DNA of 64,000 bases from Brachypterus glaber (taxonomy: Eukaryota > Arthropoda > Insecta > Coleoptera > Kateretidae), in the NCBI GenBank assembly GCA_958510825.1, contig OY294049.1:682001-746000 (forward strand). The letters are read 5' to 3'. A model generated the notes under the pieces. The model saw only the letters and a list, made by a program, of their open reading frames with translations, did no database searches and was not told the origin of the DNA. Positions 20,788-32,526 of the stretch are shown piece by piece. The position numbers were made by a program, and so were the translations under genes. Each line of letters starts with the position of its first letter. The stretch's first letter is position 1.

Positions 20788-22629
20788 ATATACAAACATA
20801 AAAACGATTATAATGTATATGCAAATTTGCGATCTCAAGTTAAATTGTCAATACAAATTGATTACAATAACTATATTACTAATATTGAAAATAACCTATC
20901 GTCAAATATGAAACGTTTTTGGAATTTTGTGTCAAATAAAAAACGGGGTACTATACCAAAAAAAAATTAAATATAATAATAAAGTAGCGGATTCTGAAGT
21001 GGATATTTGCAATTTATTTTCTGAGTATTTTAAAAGTGTTTTTGTTGACAAAAATACACCGGATATAGACCACAATGGTTTAAATAATGGCAATAATATG
21101 TTGGCAGACATTCGATTAACAGAAATCGAAGTTTTAGAAGGACTAAATAAAATTAATCCTAATAAAGGCTCTGGGCCAGATAATATTCCGGCCATATTTG
21201 TTAAAAATTGTTCTGAATCACTTTGTAAGCCCTTAACTATTTTGTTTAACCAGTCTTTATCTGATGGAAATTTTCCTGAAATATGGAAAATAGCTGCTGT
21301 GGTGCCAATTTTTAAAAGCGGTTCTAAAAATCTTGCAAATAACTACTGACCTATAAGTAAACTATCTATTATACCAAAATTATTCGAATCTATTATTTAC
21401 AAATACATCTTTGACATATTTAAGGACCACATTATACCAGAGCAACACGGATTTTTTAAAGGTAGATGCATAGAATCAAATCTTATTAAGTTTTGCGAAT
21501 TTTTACATGATGGACTAGACAACCGAATCCAAATTGATGCCATTTATACCGATATGAGCAAGGCATTTGACAAAATTTGTCACTATATTTTACTTTTAAG
21601 ACTTGCTGAGTTAGGTATACATGGCTCTTTGCTTAGATGGATTGAATCTTATATTAAGAATAGATTACAGTACGTTTTTATTAACGGCTTTAGATCTGAT
21701 CCTTATAAAATACCCTCAGGTGTTACCCAGGGATCACACCTAGGGCCTCTGTTTTTTTTAATTTATGTAAATTCAATCAAAACCTGTTTTAAATTCGCAA
21801 AATTCTTATTATATGCAGACGATTTAAAAGTTTTTATGTTAATTAAATCAATCCAGGATTGTTTAAATTTGCAAAAGGATCTGGAAAGTTTATCTAAATA
21901 TTGTAAAGAAAATCAATTATTCTTTAATTTGTCAAAGTGTTGCTCCATAACTTTTACACGTAATATAAATAAAATTTTATTTAACTATACTCTAGACAAT
22001 GCCCATTTAAACAAAGTGTATGAAATTCGAGATTTAGGTGTCCTTCTTGACTCTAAACTAATGTTTCATCTACATATAGAATCGGTTGTTAATGGTGCAC
22101 TTAAAATGATTGGATTTATTAAAAGACAATGTAAAGATTTTACAAGACCTAATTCTTTAATTTTAATTTATAATGCCTTGGTTTTATCAAAATTAAGTTT
22201 TGCTTCTTGTATTTGGAATCCGCATTATGTTACTTATATCGATCGTTTAGAAAACGTTCAAAACAAATTTTTAAAATTTTTAGCTTTTAAAAGCAACATA
22301 TTGATAAATGATGGAAATTACACAGATATTTATAGAAGGCACAATATATTAGCTTTAAAAAACAGAAGAGTCTATCTATTCTTTTTAAAATTGTCAACAA
22401 TCTTGTATTTTCTGAGGGTATATTAAATAAGATAGTTTTTAGAGTAACCGAACATAATGTGAGAATTCGAGAATTGTTAGTAGTCCCATTTAAAAATACA
22501 AATTGCTCTCAAAACTCACCTGTAACTCGCATGATAAATTCTTGCAATGCTCACATTACTGATCGTAATATATTTTCAAAAACCATTTTTACCTTTAAAC
22601 GATTTGTAAAAAATCAATTTAATGCTTAA
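20788..22629 (+). pseudogene. Old LINE ORF2, reverse transcriptase part
   Basis: It continues in frame from 15960 as KHKNDYNVYANLRSQVKLSI and ...MKRFWNFVSNKKRGTIPKK. A frameshift occurs in an A run at ~20958-20966, after which INPNKGSGPDNIPAIFVKN appears. A TGA at 21347-21349 replaces the conserved Arg of NNYRPISKLS. The catalytic domain follows: IYTDMSKAFDKI, IPSGVTQGSHLGPLFFLIYV and FLLYADDLKVF (YADD active site, ~21812). The C-terminal thumb (SFASCIWNPHY, RLENVQNKFLKFLAF) is followed by another frame change near 22400-22426. The frame then ends as FTFKRFVKNQFNA at 22629. At least three inactivating changes show this copy is much older than the Jockey-like LINEs inside it. Confidence 0.88.
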
Positions 22630-22735
22630 TTTTGTTTTTTTTTGTTGTTTTAATTTCAAAAATATTGTTATTCTTGTAATTGCTATTTATATACATATGT
22701 TTTTTTTTTCTTTAACTTATAATAAGCTAAAAACT
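22630..22735 (+). other. Old LINE 3' UTR, first part (continues at 27345-27451)
   Basis: An AT-rich 3' UTR interrupted by LINE copy 2. The remainder at 27345-27451 ends in about seven AAAT units, the 3' tail of the old LINE. Confidence 0.8.
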
Positions 22736-23050
22736 CATCATCATCAATAGTTTCTTTGGGTCTTTAAGAGACAGGCGCAGCCTATGGCTCATTTATCTAA
22801 AAAAATATTTAATCTGAATTGAAAGTTGGGGCAGTGAGTCTATGCTCACTGATGCGAGTTGCATCTGTCATAATTTGGGGGGAGTGAGTCTCTGCTCACT
22901 GATGCGAGTTGCATCTGTCATAATTTGGCGCTGTGGAGTGGGTGGGAGGGGGATGGGGAGGGATGGGATAGGGAGAGGAGGGATGTGCGGGAGGAGTGAG
23001 ACTATCTCACTGATGCTGGGAATGCATATGTCCTGTATTAGTGGGTACCA

Positions 23051-25798
23051 TTACTGGTTGAGGACGTTTTTGATCTTTTTGTGAGTGTTGTGTATTTCAT
23101 GATCTTAATCTAGAAAGTTTGAAATGAGGGGGTTTGGGTGATCTAAATTGTCTTGTATAAAAGACGTGCTGTAGCGGATGATTTCCGTTTTTACGAGGGG
23201 CATTTCGAGATCTCTGTGTATCTGGTTGTTCCTCATGAACCAGGGGGCATCGAGGCATATTCTGAGTGCCTTGTTTTGGAAGGCCTGAAGTTTTGCTGAG
23301 AGCGCTTTGTTAAGGGTGATTTTATTCCAGGCTGGGGCTCCGTAAAGAAGTACCGGCTTTAGGGTTTGGTTGTAAAGAAGAAGTTTGTTTTTAATGGATA
23401 GGGGACTCTTTCTGCCTATTAAGGGGTAGAGTTTGGAGAGGCGGCAATTTGCTATTTGGAGGGTGTTTTTGACGTGCTGATCCCACGTCAAGTTTTTGGA
23501 GATTGTAATGCCGAGGTATTTGGCATGGTTTTCCCAGTTAATGGGTTGGCCATTTATCTGAATGGGTTGGGGTGGGCCTCTTCTAATCCTAGAGATTAGG
23601 ATGCCTTTGGTTTTATTGGCGTTTACTTTGATTTTCCATTTGGAGAACCATTTGATTAGGGCATCCATTTGGCGCTGGAGGGCGATATGGATGCGCTGGG
23701 GGTTTCTGGCTTTTGCTAGGATGCCGGTGTCATCGGCGAACAGGGCTAGTTCAGTGCCCTGTGTTTTTGGAATATCTGCCGTAAAGAGGTTGTACAGAAG
23801 GGGGGATAGTGGGGAACCTTGTGGAACGCCAGCTTTGATGCGGCGGGTGTTGGACTTACAGTCGCCTATTTTTATCTGAAAATCTCTGCCTTTGAGGAAG
23901 GAGGCTATGAGTTTGGTGATGCCTGGGGGGAGGCCGAGAAAGTGGAGTTTGGCTACAAGACCTTTGTGCCAAACTTTATCGAAGGCTTTTGCGATGTCCA
24001 GGAGGATCAGTCCCGCGGCTTCGCGCCTATTTAGTCCGTCCGTTACAGAGTCTACCAGGCGAGCTACCTGGTGGACTGTGGAGTGTCTGCTTCGGAAGCC
24101 GAATTGCTCATTTGGAAGGAGATTTAGTTCTTCAACTACAGTTTAAAGTCTGGTTAGTATGACTTTCTCGGCTATTTTGCCTAGGGAGGAAAGGAGGCTT
24201 ATGGGGCGGTAGCTTTCAGCAAAAGTTGGATTTTGTCCGGGTTTTTTGATTACTATTACGTCTGCGTTTTTCCAGGGCTTTGGAAAGTGGCGCAGTCTGA
24301 GCATTGCGTTAACAATGTTAACGATTTCCATAATGGTTTTCCGGGGGAGTATTTTAAGGATTTTATTTGGTATTTGATCGGGGCCGGGGGCTTTTCTTTT
24401 TGGGAGATTTTTGATGATGCGTTTGATTTCCTCGGGGGATGTGGGGGTGATAATGTCGTTTTCGACTTGGTTAGTGACTCTATTATAGATGTGGTTTATG
24501 TCTCTTTCATGCATGAGTTGCTCGTAGTTCTCGTCGTCCGAGTCGGGCTCGGAGTCGGTCTCTGATTCGGAGTCGGAGTCGGGGGGGATTGGAGGGTTTG
24601 GTTGAAATTGTTTCCGCATTGCGTCAGCAAATGCTTCGGCTTTTTCGGGGGTGGAGTAGACGACTCCTCTTTCGCCGTGAATTGGGGGCATGCCTCGTTG
24701 GTGGTCGAGGGATAGGGTTTTGGCCATTCTCCAAAGTGATCTATCCTGGGGGTTGAGTGACTTTATTTTTCCCTCCCAGCGGGAATTTGCTAGTACGTTT
24801 AGTCGGTCTTTGACTTCCTGGGTGAGTCTGTTTGCTTCGCGTTTTATATGGGGGTCTTGGAGGGTGCGTGCGCGACGAAGAAGTCGGTTTTTCTCTCTGA
24901 TTAGGTCTTTGAGATCTCGGGAAAGGTCCTGTGGGTTTTGGATATCTACTTTTTTGATTAATTTGGCGCTGTCCATTGCGGATTTTATGGTATTGGTGAG
25001 GGTGGTTACTGCAATATCTAGTTCTTGGACGGAATTTATTGGATTGATTTTGGTGTTGCTTTCTAGGAGTTCGGAAATATAGGAGAAGTTGTAAACGGTT
25101 TTTTTGGTGTGATTTGCGGTTGGTATGCCTCCTGCCGTGATAATGATTGGAAGGTGGTCGGAGCTTAGTTCGTGTCTTAGTTCGATGTTAATGTTTAGTG
25201 TCGTGTTTTTATACAAAACGATGTCAAGGATATCAGGAAGGCCGTGGCCATAGTGGGTTGGGGAATCGGGTGCGGTAACCATTATATGGTTACGTTGTAA
25301 TATTTCGTAAAGCCTACGGCCGTTGGTCGTAGTTGTTCTAGAGTGCCAAAGGGCGTGTTTGCAATTCAAATCTCCGGCTAGGATTGTTGTATGATTGTCG
25401 TTAAAGTAGCCTTCGAAGTCGGCGGGTCTGACCTCCTTATTTGGGGGTTTGTAGAGGGACACGATCCTGAATTTGGAATTGTCGTGCATGTTGACGAATA
25501 TGGAGGTAGTTTCGACTTGATCGCTTTGTGTGGGGGGCGCATGAAGAAGATCGTGAGATATGTGTTTTTTGATATAGATTGCTGTGCCTCCTTTGCGGTC
25601 CTGGAGTCTATCGTTACGGTAGCAGGAATAGTTGGGTATGGTACCCCTATGATGTGGTTTAAGACCAGTCTCTTGGATGAGGGCTATATCTATTTGATTT
25701 TCGTGTAGAAATTCTATGAGTTCCGTTTTTTTTGAATTGAGGCTATCAGCGTTCCAGGTGACTATTTTAAGGGCTCTGGGTTTTGTTTGTCTAGACAT
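23051..25798 (-). pseudogene. LINE copy 2 ORF2: APE endonuclease plus reverse transcriptase
   Basis: One frame of 915 codons plus stop is present with no frameshift, but two nonsense codons break it. The first is TAA at 24143-24145 (codon 552, a Gln in copy 1), just after SSLGKIAEKVILTRL at the start of the reverse transcriptase core. The second is TAA at 23105-23107 (codon 898, a Tyr in copy 1). The endonuclease is complete here, including the ITHYG-side segment HIMVTAPDSPTHY that copy 1 lacks, with KIVTWNADSL, LIQET, AGDLNCKHALWHS and SSDHLPI. The distal part keeps MDALIKWFSKWKIKVNANKT and the thumb. The lesions do not coincide with those of copy 1, so the two copies decayed independently. 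Confidence 0.92.
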
Positions 25799-27108
25799 TT
25801 TGGGGGCCTAGATTGGGTAGTTGAAGGGAGCCAAAAGCCTGCATGAAGCTGGCGAATTCTTGCATGAAGGTGTGGATTTTTGATATTTGGGATTGATCAA
25901 AAATATTGGGGGGATTTGCACTGGGACCTGGGGCCGCCTTGGGTTGTTGTGGGGTGGCGGCGTTAGTTGCCTTTTGGGCGTAGGAGATGCCCGGGGTGAA
26001 TTTTTGGGTTGGGGGTATGACCCTTGTACGGGTTGGAGCGATGTTTGATGGGTGTTTGGGGCATTTATGATAGTTTGCCGTGTGGGGGCCCAGGCAGTTG
26101 GCGCATTTAGCGTCCGTGTGACGGGGTTTTTCACATTTTGTTGTGTGGTGGTCTTGTGCGCATTTTACGCATTTGGCCGGGGCGTTGCAATTGGCCTGGG
26201 AGTGGCCGAAGAGTTGGCATTTGTGACATTGCCTGAATTTGGGTTTATAGGTCTGGCTTTCGACCTTTATGACTAGATGTAGAAGCCTAGTCTCTTTAAA
26301 TATGGGGTGCTGTTGACCTGTCACCTTGGGAAGGATGACTAGGATCAGGGGCATGGGGGTCTTGTCTTTAGTACGCGTCATTCTCGCGACTGACGTGGGG
26401 AGGTAGCCACGCTCGATAAGAGCGGCTTGGACGTCTGCGACGTCTATTTGGGTGGGGATTCCCCGGATTACGGAGTGGATTGCCTTGTCCTCCGGGAGGG
26501 TAAAACTATGATATGGGATTTTTTCGGCATCTAAGTGCCTAGTGACTTTGCGGAAGTCGTCACTGGTCTGTGTGCGAATTTGAACTCCTTCGGAGGTATT
26601 TTTCGCGTGGGGGATGTTAACTTTTTGCGAGTTGAAATGGCGGGACAAGGCTAGCCATTTTTCAGGGGCTCGGATGATGATGGGGGGGATTTTGGGGGTT
26701 TTGTGGGCTTCCTGGTCGGGGGGGGGGGGTACCTGGGCCAGAAGCTTGAATTTTTGGGTTTGTAGGGGCCGTGACGGGGGGTTGGGGTCCTGAGCCGGAG
26801 GGGTTTACGACTGCTTCAGAGGCAGTCGCTTTACCGGGGTTTTTTTGCGTCTTGGCGGGTTTTTCTTCTTGGTCTGAATTAAGCTTATGCTTCTGGCTCC
26901 TTCTGCGCCGGTTTAGGCGCTTTCTCGGGGAGGCTATGGGGGACCGGACTGCGTCCGAATCAGTCTCTACTACGGACATGTCCGTTTCGAAGTGATCGGG
27001 GGCATCGGAGAGCTCTTGGGTGGGGGTTTGGACTTTTTGGGATATTAGTGTCCCTATTTGAGAGGAGAGGCGGGAAATTTCCTCTCGGAGTCCATTAGTG
27101 TTAAGCAC
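25791..27108 (-). pseudogene. LINE copy 2 ORF1, N-terminally deleted
   Basis: The C-terminal frame (26648-25791 and upstream) retains the PRE_C2HC region and all three Cys/His knuckles, nearly identical to copy 1. The N-terminal frame starts only at GLREEISRLSSQIGTL because the coding start and the first ~57 codons are deleted (junction near 27096). The frame change between the Pro-rich tail (PQNPPHHHPSP, then stop) and the APEKWLALSRH frame is the same as in copy 1, with a run of twelve C at 26718-26729. The ORF1 stop again overlaps the ORF2 start by eight bases. Confidence 0.88.
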
Positions 27109-27451
27109 TTATTGTTAGTGGTTGGGGTCTCAGGGAACCTTTAACACACCAAACCGCCAGCCTCAGCGGTTCGTGGGAATTGGCTTAAGTCCACAGTGTG
27201 AAAAGGGCTGCAACACTTAGCAAGCAAGCTTACAAGTGAGCATATGTTAGTTAGAATAATTATATACCAAAATAATCTTACTCAATGGAAATCTGCTGGG
27301 CGACGTCTGACCTCTTCACTGTCACTCACTCGACTAATATTAATAGCTAAAAACTTTTCTGTACAATTTGAATTACTTTGTGGGTACTATTTTGGGTTAA
27401 TCCCGTTTTTACCTCATGTTGAAATAAATAAATAAATAAATAAATAAAATA

Positions 27452-28100
27452 TCCTGGTGCTATAATTATTCTCAGCGTTTGCTAACTTTTGGGACAACTG
27501 AATTATTTTTGTACTCTGCAAGGGGTCTAAATTATCAAAAATGGCCGATTTTATCATATTTATTATTGCTTTTAGAGTTTTTTTTTATTACTAGCCGTTG
27601 AAATACTGCGTAGCTATGAACTAATATCATGGTACTATATTTAGTCTTAGCGTTTACTAACTTTAAGGAGCACTGAATAATTTTTTGGGCCCTGCAAGTG
27701 GTCCAAATTTTCAAACATGGCCAATTTTATCATATATATTATTGTTTTTAGAGTTTTTTATTACTAGCTGTTGAAACTCTGCGAAATTATGATCTAATAA
27801 TTTAGTACTATATTTATTCTTAGCGTTTATTAACTTTTGGCATCAAAAAATAATTTTTTGAGCCCTGCAAGGGTCCAAATTTTGAAAAAGGCCGATTTTT
27901 TCATATTTATTATTGTTTTCACAGTTTTTTATTACTATCCTTTAAAATACTTCGTAATTATGTTCTAAAACTATAGTACTATATTTATTCCTAATGTTTA
28001 CTAGCTTTTGGGGTCATGGCTTTGTTTTTTGGGCTCTTCAAGGGCTCCAAATGGCCCAATTTTCCGGGTTTTTCATTGCTATTTTTTATGTTATTTGGTA
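27452..28100 (+). repeat. Tandem satellite within IE-1 (~175-bp units)
   Basis: Units carry TTTTTATTACTAGCCGTTGA-like starts at about 27583, 27758 and 27933, and TTAGCGTTTACTAACTTT, CCCTGCAAGGG and GGCCGATTTTATCATAT-like blocks. The first unit is split: its beginning lies at 15570-15622, left of the old LINE. An inverted partial unit at 28518-28650 forms part of the right arm. Confidence 0.8.
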
Positions 28101-28281
28101 TCGCAAATAATATAAAATAGAATGAAAAAATTAAAGCTGTACAAGAAAATTTTTGAAGAAAATGTCAGGAAGAAGTTTTTAAGAAAAAAAATAAGTTATA
28201 GCCAAATAAACAAAATTATATGTTAAATTAAACTGTCTTAGGTATAAAATACCTATTTGTTAGGTCCCCGTATGACAATAA

Positions 28282-28328
<47 letters not shown>

Positions 28329-28517
28329 GCTTAAGCTCAAACTCGGGACTTATTTCGCCTATAAAGCCCATTCTGTATTAAAAATTAATGTTTACTTGAC
28401 GAAATTCATTTATACACCAAGCTGATGTTTATGGCAACCTAATTTTTAAAATAATTTTTATAAGCTAACCTAATTTTATTATTTAGGAACAAAAAAACAT
28501 TAAATAATCTGATAAAA
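28101..28517. other. Short retroposon tail with (TCTA)n microsatellite
   Basis: CCCCGTATGACAATAAA (28266) runs into about eleven TCTA units at 28283-28328, which looks like the 3' end of a small retroposon. The remainder up to 28517 shows no recognisable feature. Confidence 0.55.
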
Positions 28518-29334
28518 TCGGCCATTTTTCAAAATTTGGACCCCTTGCAGGGCCCAAAAAATTATTCAGTTAGTAAACGCTAAGAATAAATATATCACCA
28601 TGATATTAGATCATAATTACGCAGTATTTCAATGGCTACTAATAAAAAAACAGTAAATTATGCAATTTTTCAGAATAGTGCATTTCAGCGAGCTCTTGTC
28701 GTTATCTGTCAGACCCCCAATTTTGCACGTTTTTTTGTAGGGTTATTGGGGTAAGTGGTCAGTTGGAATTTATATGAAAAAAACATGAAAAAATAACAAA
28801 TTTTTATTTTTGGGGCTTCTGTATGACTCCTAAAAGTTTTTACATCGGCCTAAAAATTAAAAATCCGTATATTTATATATTGGTTAAAGTTTAGGTTTAA
28901 AAATCATTCCACATTTCCAAAACTGTTAGGGTGATATATTGAGGAGAAAGAAACCTGTAAAGTAGCCTAAATTTGAAAGTTTAGGGTCCCTAAACTACCC
29001 CTAAATGTACCACGATCAACTCCATTTATTTTTGGAGTATACTGCCCTATAGGGGAATAATTTAACGTACAGGTCGTTTTCCCAAATTTAGTTTGATTTT
29101 TTTTCTTTCGAAAGTTAAGAGGGGGTAGCTTTTGGAGAGCTCTGTATATATTAATTTTTTAAGAGATTTAAAAGTTCTTCTTATATTTCAGAATCATGTT
29201 TATTTTATTTTGTCTTGTAATATTTATACGCGCCTTTTCATATTTTGAAATTAAAACAATTTAATTCTACTTTTATAATATGTATAGTAATAAAAAAGTA
29301 CCACTGCCAACAAAATAATAGTTTCCCCTGTAGC

Positions 29335-29690
29335 TCTAAGTTCAATAAAACAACAACAAAATGTTTTTTGGAAAAAAAAAATTGAAAAAAAAAATGTTTT
29401 TATTTATAAAAAAAAATATGCAAAAAAGTTTCTTTTTTCGAAAAACGAAAAAAAAAAAACTTTGGATAACTAACCTGTAGTAAAAATTTAAAGAATTTAG
29501 CTCGAAGCGTTCCTGAGTTATCGTGGTCACAAATTTCCCAGACAGACAGACTGACAGGCAGATTTTTTTTTTTTGACAGAAATTATTTTTTGGATATAAA
29601 ACGTCGAATAGCGTAAAAAAGCAATAAAATGTTTGAATTTTTTTTTTCATTAACGCAAGACTTTTCTTGGGGTAAGTAATAATTATATGT
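29335..29690 (-). repeat. MOD-type module, minus orientation
   Basis: It contains the reverse complement of the CTGTCTGGGAAATTTGTGAC phrase, adjacent to ATAACTCAGGAACGC-type sequence (29495-29560), then GTTAATG-side A/T tracts and CAAGACTTTTCTTGGGGTAA. The same module lies at 46780-47060, 53760-54060 and 62200-62490. Confidence 0.65.
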
Positions 29691-30728
29691 TAAACATTTA
29701 AAATAACACATGTGAGGTCTTAATCATCAAAAAGTCCTAAAAATTAAGAAATAAGGTTTGTAATTAAGAAAGTACTAGGTACCTAATTAATTTAGGCTTC
29801 AGAAATATTATTTATACTTTTTAAGACTCAAATGTAAAAACTTGAGTCTCTTGTTTTGAACTTAAATGCTTCAAATAATTGTGTTTAAAATTTCATATCT
29901 AATACTAATACCGATAACTAAAAAATTGTGATTTGTATTAATTTTCCTCAATAAAATTGTAATTATTTATTTTTAAATATAAATCCCGTGCGGAATACGT
30001 GTTTACAGCTAGTATTTTAACTAACTGTAAAATACTATGGTAAAATAAGTATTTTTTTTGTTCAATATTACTTTTATAGATTTTTACTTTATTGGATTTA
30101 CTTTAAAATAGTAAAATAATAAAAAATTGTAATTTTTGCTGCATTACTCCCATTTTAAATGCGATTTAAACATCTTAGTAGGCTAAAGTCGAGTAACAAG
30201 TAAAAGAGTTTTAGATTATATATTTTTTTTTTTAAACTGAAATGCTAAAATTTGGTAAAGGTTTTTGAAATTAAAAAAACATTATTAAAAATTGACATTA
30301 AAAAAACATGCTATTTTAAAATGTTGATTGTAAAAAAAACAAGACAGTTAATAATTTAAATTATATGTAAAATATAATACATTATATGCTTTACCATATG
30401 GTAAATATGTATTTAGTAAATAAAAAAATTAAAAACAACGTAAACTTAGTAATAGGTTGGCACATATCTAATATACATTTTTTTTATTTTTCAGTATATT
30501 TTTAAAGCATCCAGTTTAGGTATGCGTAGGGCACTTAGTCCCAAAAAATTTAAACTCTTCTATTCGGTTTCGTATGCTACAGCTAGTGTACATTCTACAC
30601 TAGCTGTAGCACTAAAAACAAATAAAATACTTCTAAGATACTGAAAAATACACTTTTGTCCCTGTAGATTTCCATCTTAGAATATAGTGCAATGGTCTAT
30701 AACATATAAAATTTCCAGCGAATTTAGC

Positions 30729-31720
30729 CAAGGCCGTATCCAGGGGGGGGGGCCGGGGGGCCCGGGCCCCCCCGAAATCTTAAAATTTTATACGAAAATC
30801 TAAAAAATTTTAAAGCTTCTCCGGGACCCGGGTTCAAGGCCCGGAGTTGATAGTTTCTTTTGGTTTATAATAAATAGTTTATACTTTATTTTTACTCCCC
30901 CAGAACGATAAGGACACAAAGCGAAGCAAATATGCAGGCTCTTTTCCAAGTCGACCATACACCTTCGAATTCGTAAAAATTTTCGCCTGCGGCGCTAGAG
31001 TTTTTTTTGCATTTAAACTTTTAATACACTTTAAAAATTAAAATACACTATAACATTTCTAAAAAAAATCGCCTGCGGCGCTATAGCTTTTTTACTCACC
31101 CAGAACGACAAGGACACAAAGCAAACCAAATATGCAGGCTCTTTTCCAAGTGGACCTTCAGCTTTAAATTCGTAAAAATTTTCGCCTGCGGCTCTAGAGT
31201 TTTCTTGCATTTAAACTTTAAATAGTACTTTTAAAATTTAAATAAACTATAAAATTTCTAAAAAAAAATCGCCTGACTGCGGCGTTATAGCTTTTTGCTC
31301 CCCCAGAACGACAAGGGTACAAAGCGAAGCAAATATGCAGGCTCTTTTCCAAGTGGACCCTACAGCTTCAAATTTGTAAAAATTTTCACCTACGGCTCTA
31401 CAGTTTTTTTGCATTTAAACTTTAAATAGTAATACTTATAAAATTCAAATAGGCTATAAAATTTATAAAAAAAAATCGCCTGCGGCGCTAGAACTTATAC
31501 CACTGTTTTCAAATTTAAATAGACCAGCGGTGCTAGGGCTTTCTTATTTTTTTTATTTGAATTTTTAAAACTTGGGTTTTACTACATTGAATTAAAAAAA
31601 GGCCGGACATTAACAGAAGTAAAAAAAAACATGAAAAAATTTTCATTCTTTTCGAGATTTAGGGAAAAAATGTTTTGGCCCCCCCCCCCCCCCCGAAAAT
31701 AAATCCTGGATACGCCCTTG
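30729..31720. mobile_element. hAT-like non-autonomous element with ~200-bp internal repeats
   Basis: The termini CAAGGCCGTATCCAGG and CCTGGATACGCCCTTG are inverted repeats. The 8-bp target duplication AATTTAGC lies at 30721-30728 and 31721-31728, and the empty site is visible in unit B at ~47993. C/G runs lie inside both ends. Three tandem units begin CTCCCCCAGAACGA at 30895, 31095 and 31298, each with CAAATATGCAGGCTCTTTTC and TCGCCTGCGGCGCTA. There is no transposase. Confidence 0.88.
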
Positions 31721-32084
31721 AATTTAGCCATAAGCCATTTTATAGCGGTTTTTGTGGTCCTTTGAAGTATAGGTTGCTTAAGTTCTAGGTGGGATTATTA
31801 TTGGTGAAAATCGGGGCGAGGTAAGGATGTAAATCGGAGTAAAAAACTATTTTAAAAAACACAGTTTTTCTGTTTTCCGAAAACTTTAAAAAAATAATAA
31901 ATTTTAAAAAAATTTGAAAAATTTTTTTTTAAGAATTTATAAAAAATATATTTTTTTTTAATTTTCCAAAAAACATTAGACCTACATGGACAAGTATTAT
32001 TTTCTTGCCAGCAGTTTTTAATTTGTCTTGTAATAATGATACTCGCCTTTTCATATTTTTTCGGTACTGTATTTGATTTTTTGT

Positions 32085-32273
32085 ATCCGAATTATTAGTT
32101 TTTTGCCGTTTCGACGGGCGATCGGCGGCGAGTCGAACTAAAATCATTTTATTTAAACACGTGCACGTGGAAACAACGCAAATTCGTTGGTTAATATTGT
32201 GATTAATTCAAAAATATGGTTACAAATCAATACCTTTGGCTGTCCATCGTTAACAGCTCACGGAAAAAATCTG
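32085..32273 (+). other. Candidate promoter and first exon with splice donor (unit A)
   Basis: The conserved block GACGGGCGATCGGCGGCG, AAACACGTGCACGTGGAAAC and CAACGCAAATTCG ends in CTG|GTAAGT (donor at 32274). Unit B (donor at 48869) and unit C (donor at 60486) have the same structure. In unit C an ATG opens MPSGDLSLIAPGKQY directly before the donor. In A the corresponding start is ATA and one base is missing, so A is not translatable there. Confidence 0.4.
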
Positions 32274-32526
32274 GTAAGTTCAATTTTCTTGCAACTCACG
32301 GACCCTAATTTTACCTTTTACAAAAAGTCTTGTATTGCTTTTTTTACTCTATATTTTATACCGTGTGGGTCAAAAGTCCACCCCCTTTAACTCTTGAACG
32401 GCTTAAGATATGAACTTGACATTAGGAACACGTAAATAACATATATATTTTTGGTACGTTTTTTTTAAACACTTTTTTGTAATGCCTTCTACAATTTTTT
32501 TTTAATACTTTTTTTTAAATCCTATA

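Larger units (their letters stand above)
22736..27344 (-). mobile_element. Jockey-like LINE, copy 2
   Basis: It is flanked by an 11-bp target duplication AGCTAAAAACT at 22725-22735 and 27345-27355. It is very similar to copy 1 over its length, with the same (GAT)n 3' tail and 5' terminus (shared to ~27331, then 13 unshared nt). A deletion of about 253 bp relative to copy 1 joins the 5' UTR to ORF1 near 27096. It was inserted into the 3' UTR of the same old LINE and in the same antisense orientation as copy 1. Confidence 0.95.
15623..27451 (+). mobile_element. Older plus-strand non-LTR retrotransposon (CR1/Jockey-superfamily type), split into three parts
   Basis: The segments 15623-15960, 20788-22735 and 27345-27451 form one element interrupted by two antisense LINE insertions. 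Removing LINE copy 1 together with one target-duplication copy restores the frame reading WKIYKHKNDYN. Removing copy 2 joins the 3' UTR to a terminal (AAAT)n tail at 27424-27451. The 5' end is truncated: only the end of the endonuclease region remains. Its own target was the repeat inside IE-1, with AATAT visible at both edges. Confidence 0.85.
15060..29105. mobile_element. Inverted-arm element IE-1 (GTGTACACTAGGGTGG termini), with nested LINEs
   Basis: The left arm (15060-15622, continuing at 27452-27563) matches the right arm (28518-29105) as a reverse complement. Shared landmarks include GGGTATTTTAGGGGCCCTAA, CAATATATCACCCTAAC and GTGCAAAATTGGGGGTCT. Without the LINEs the element would be about 2.2 kb. 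The right terminus is lost: the arm is joined at ~29105 to unit A. A second member, IE-2, lies at 40375-45784. Confidence 0.8.

Noticed and set aside
30729..31720. Assignment of this element to a 10-bp-duplicating (Mutator-like) family
   Set aside because: A 10-bp reading of the duplication is possible, but an 8-bp duplication with ends starting CAAGGGCG gives symmetrical termini and fits hAT-type ends better.
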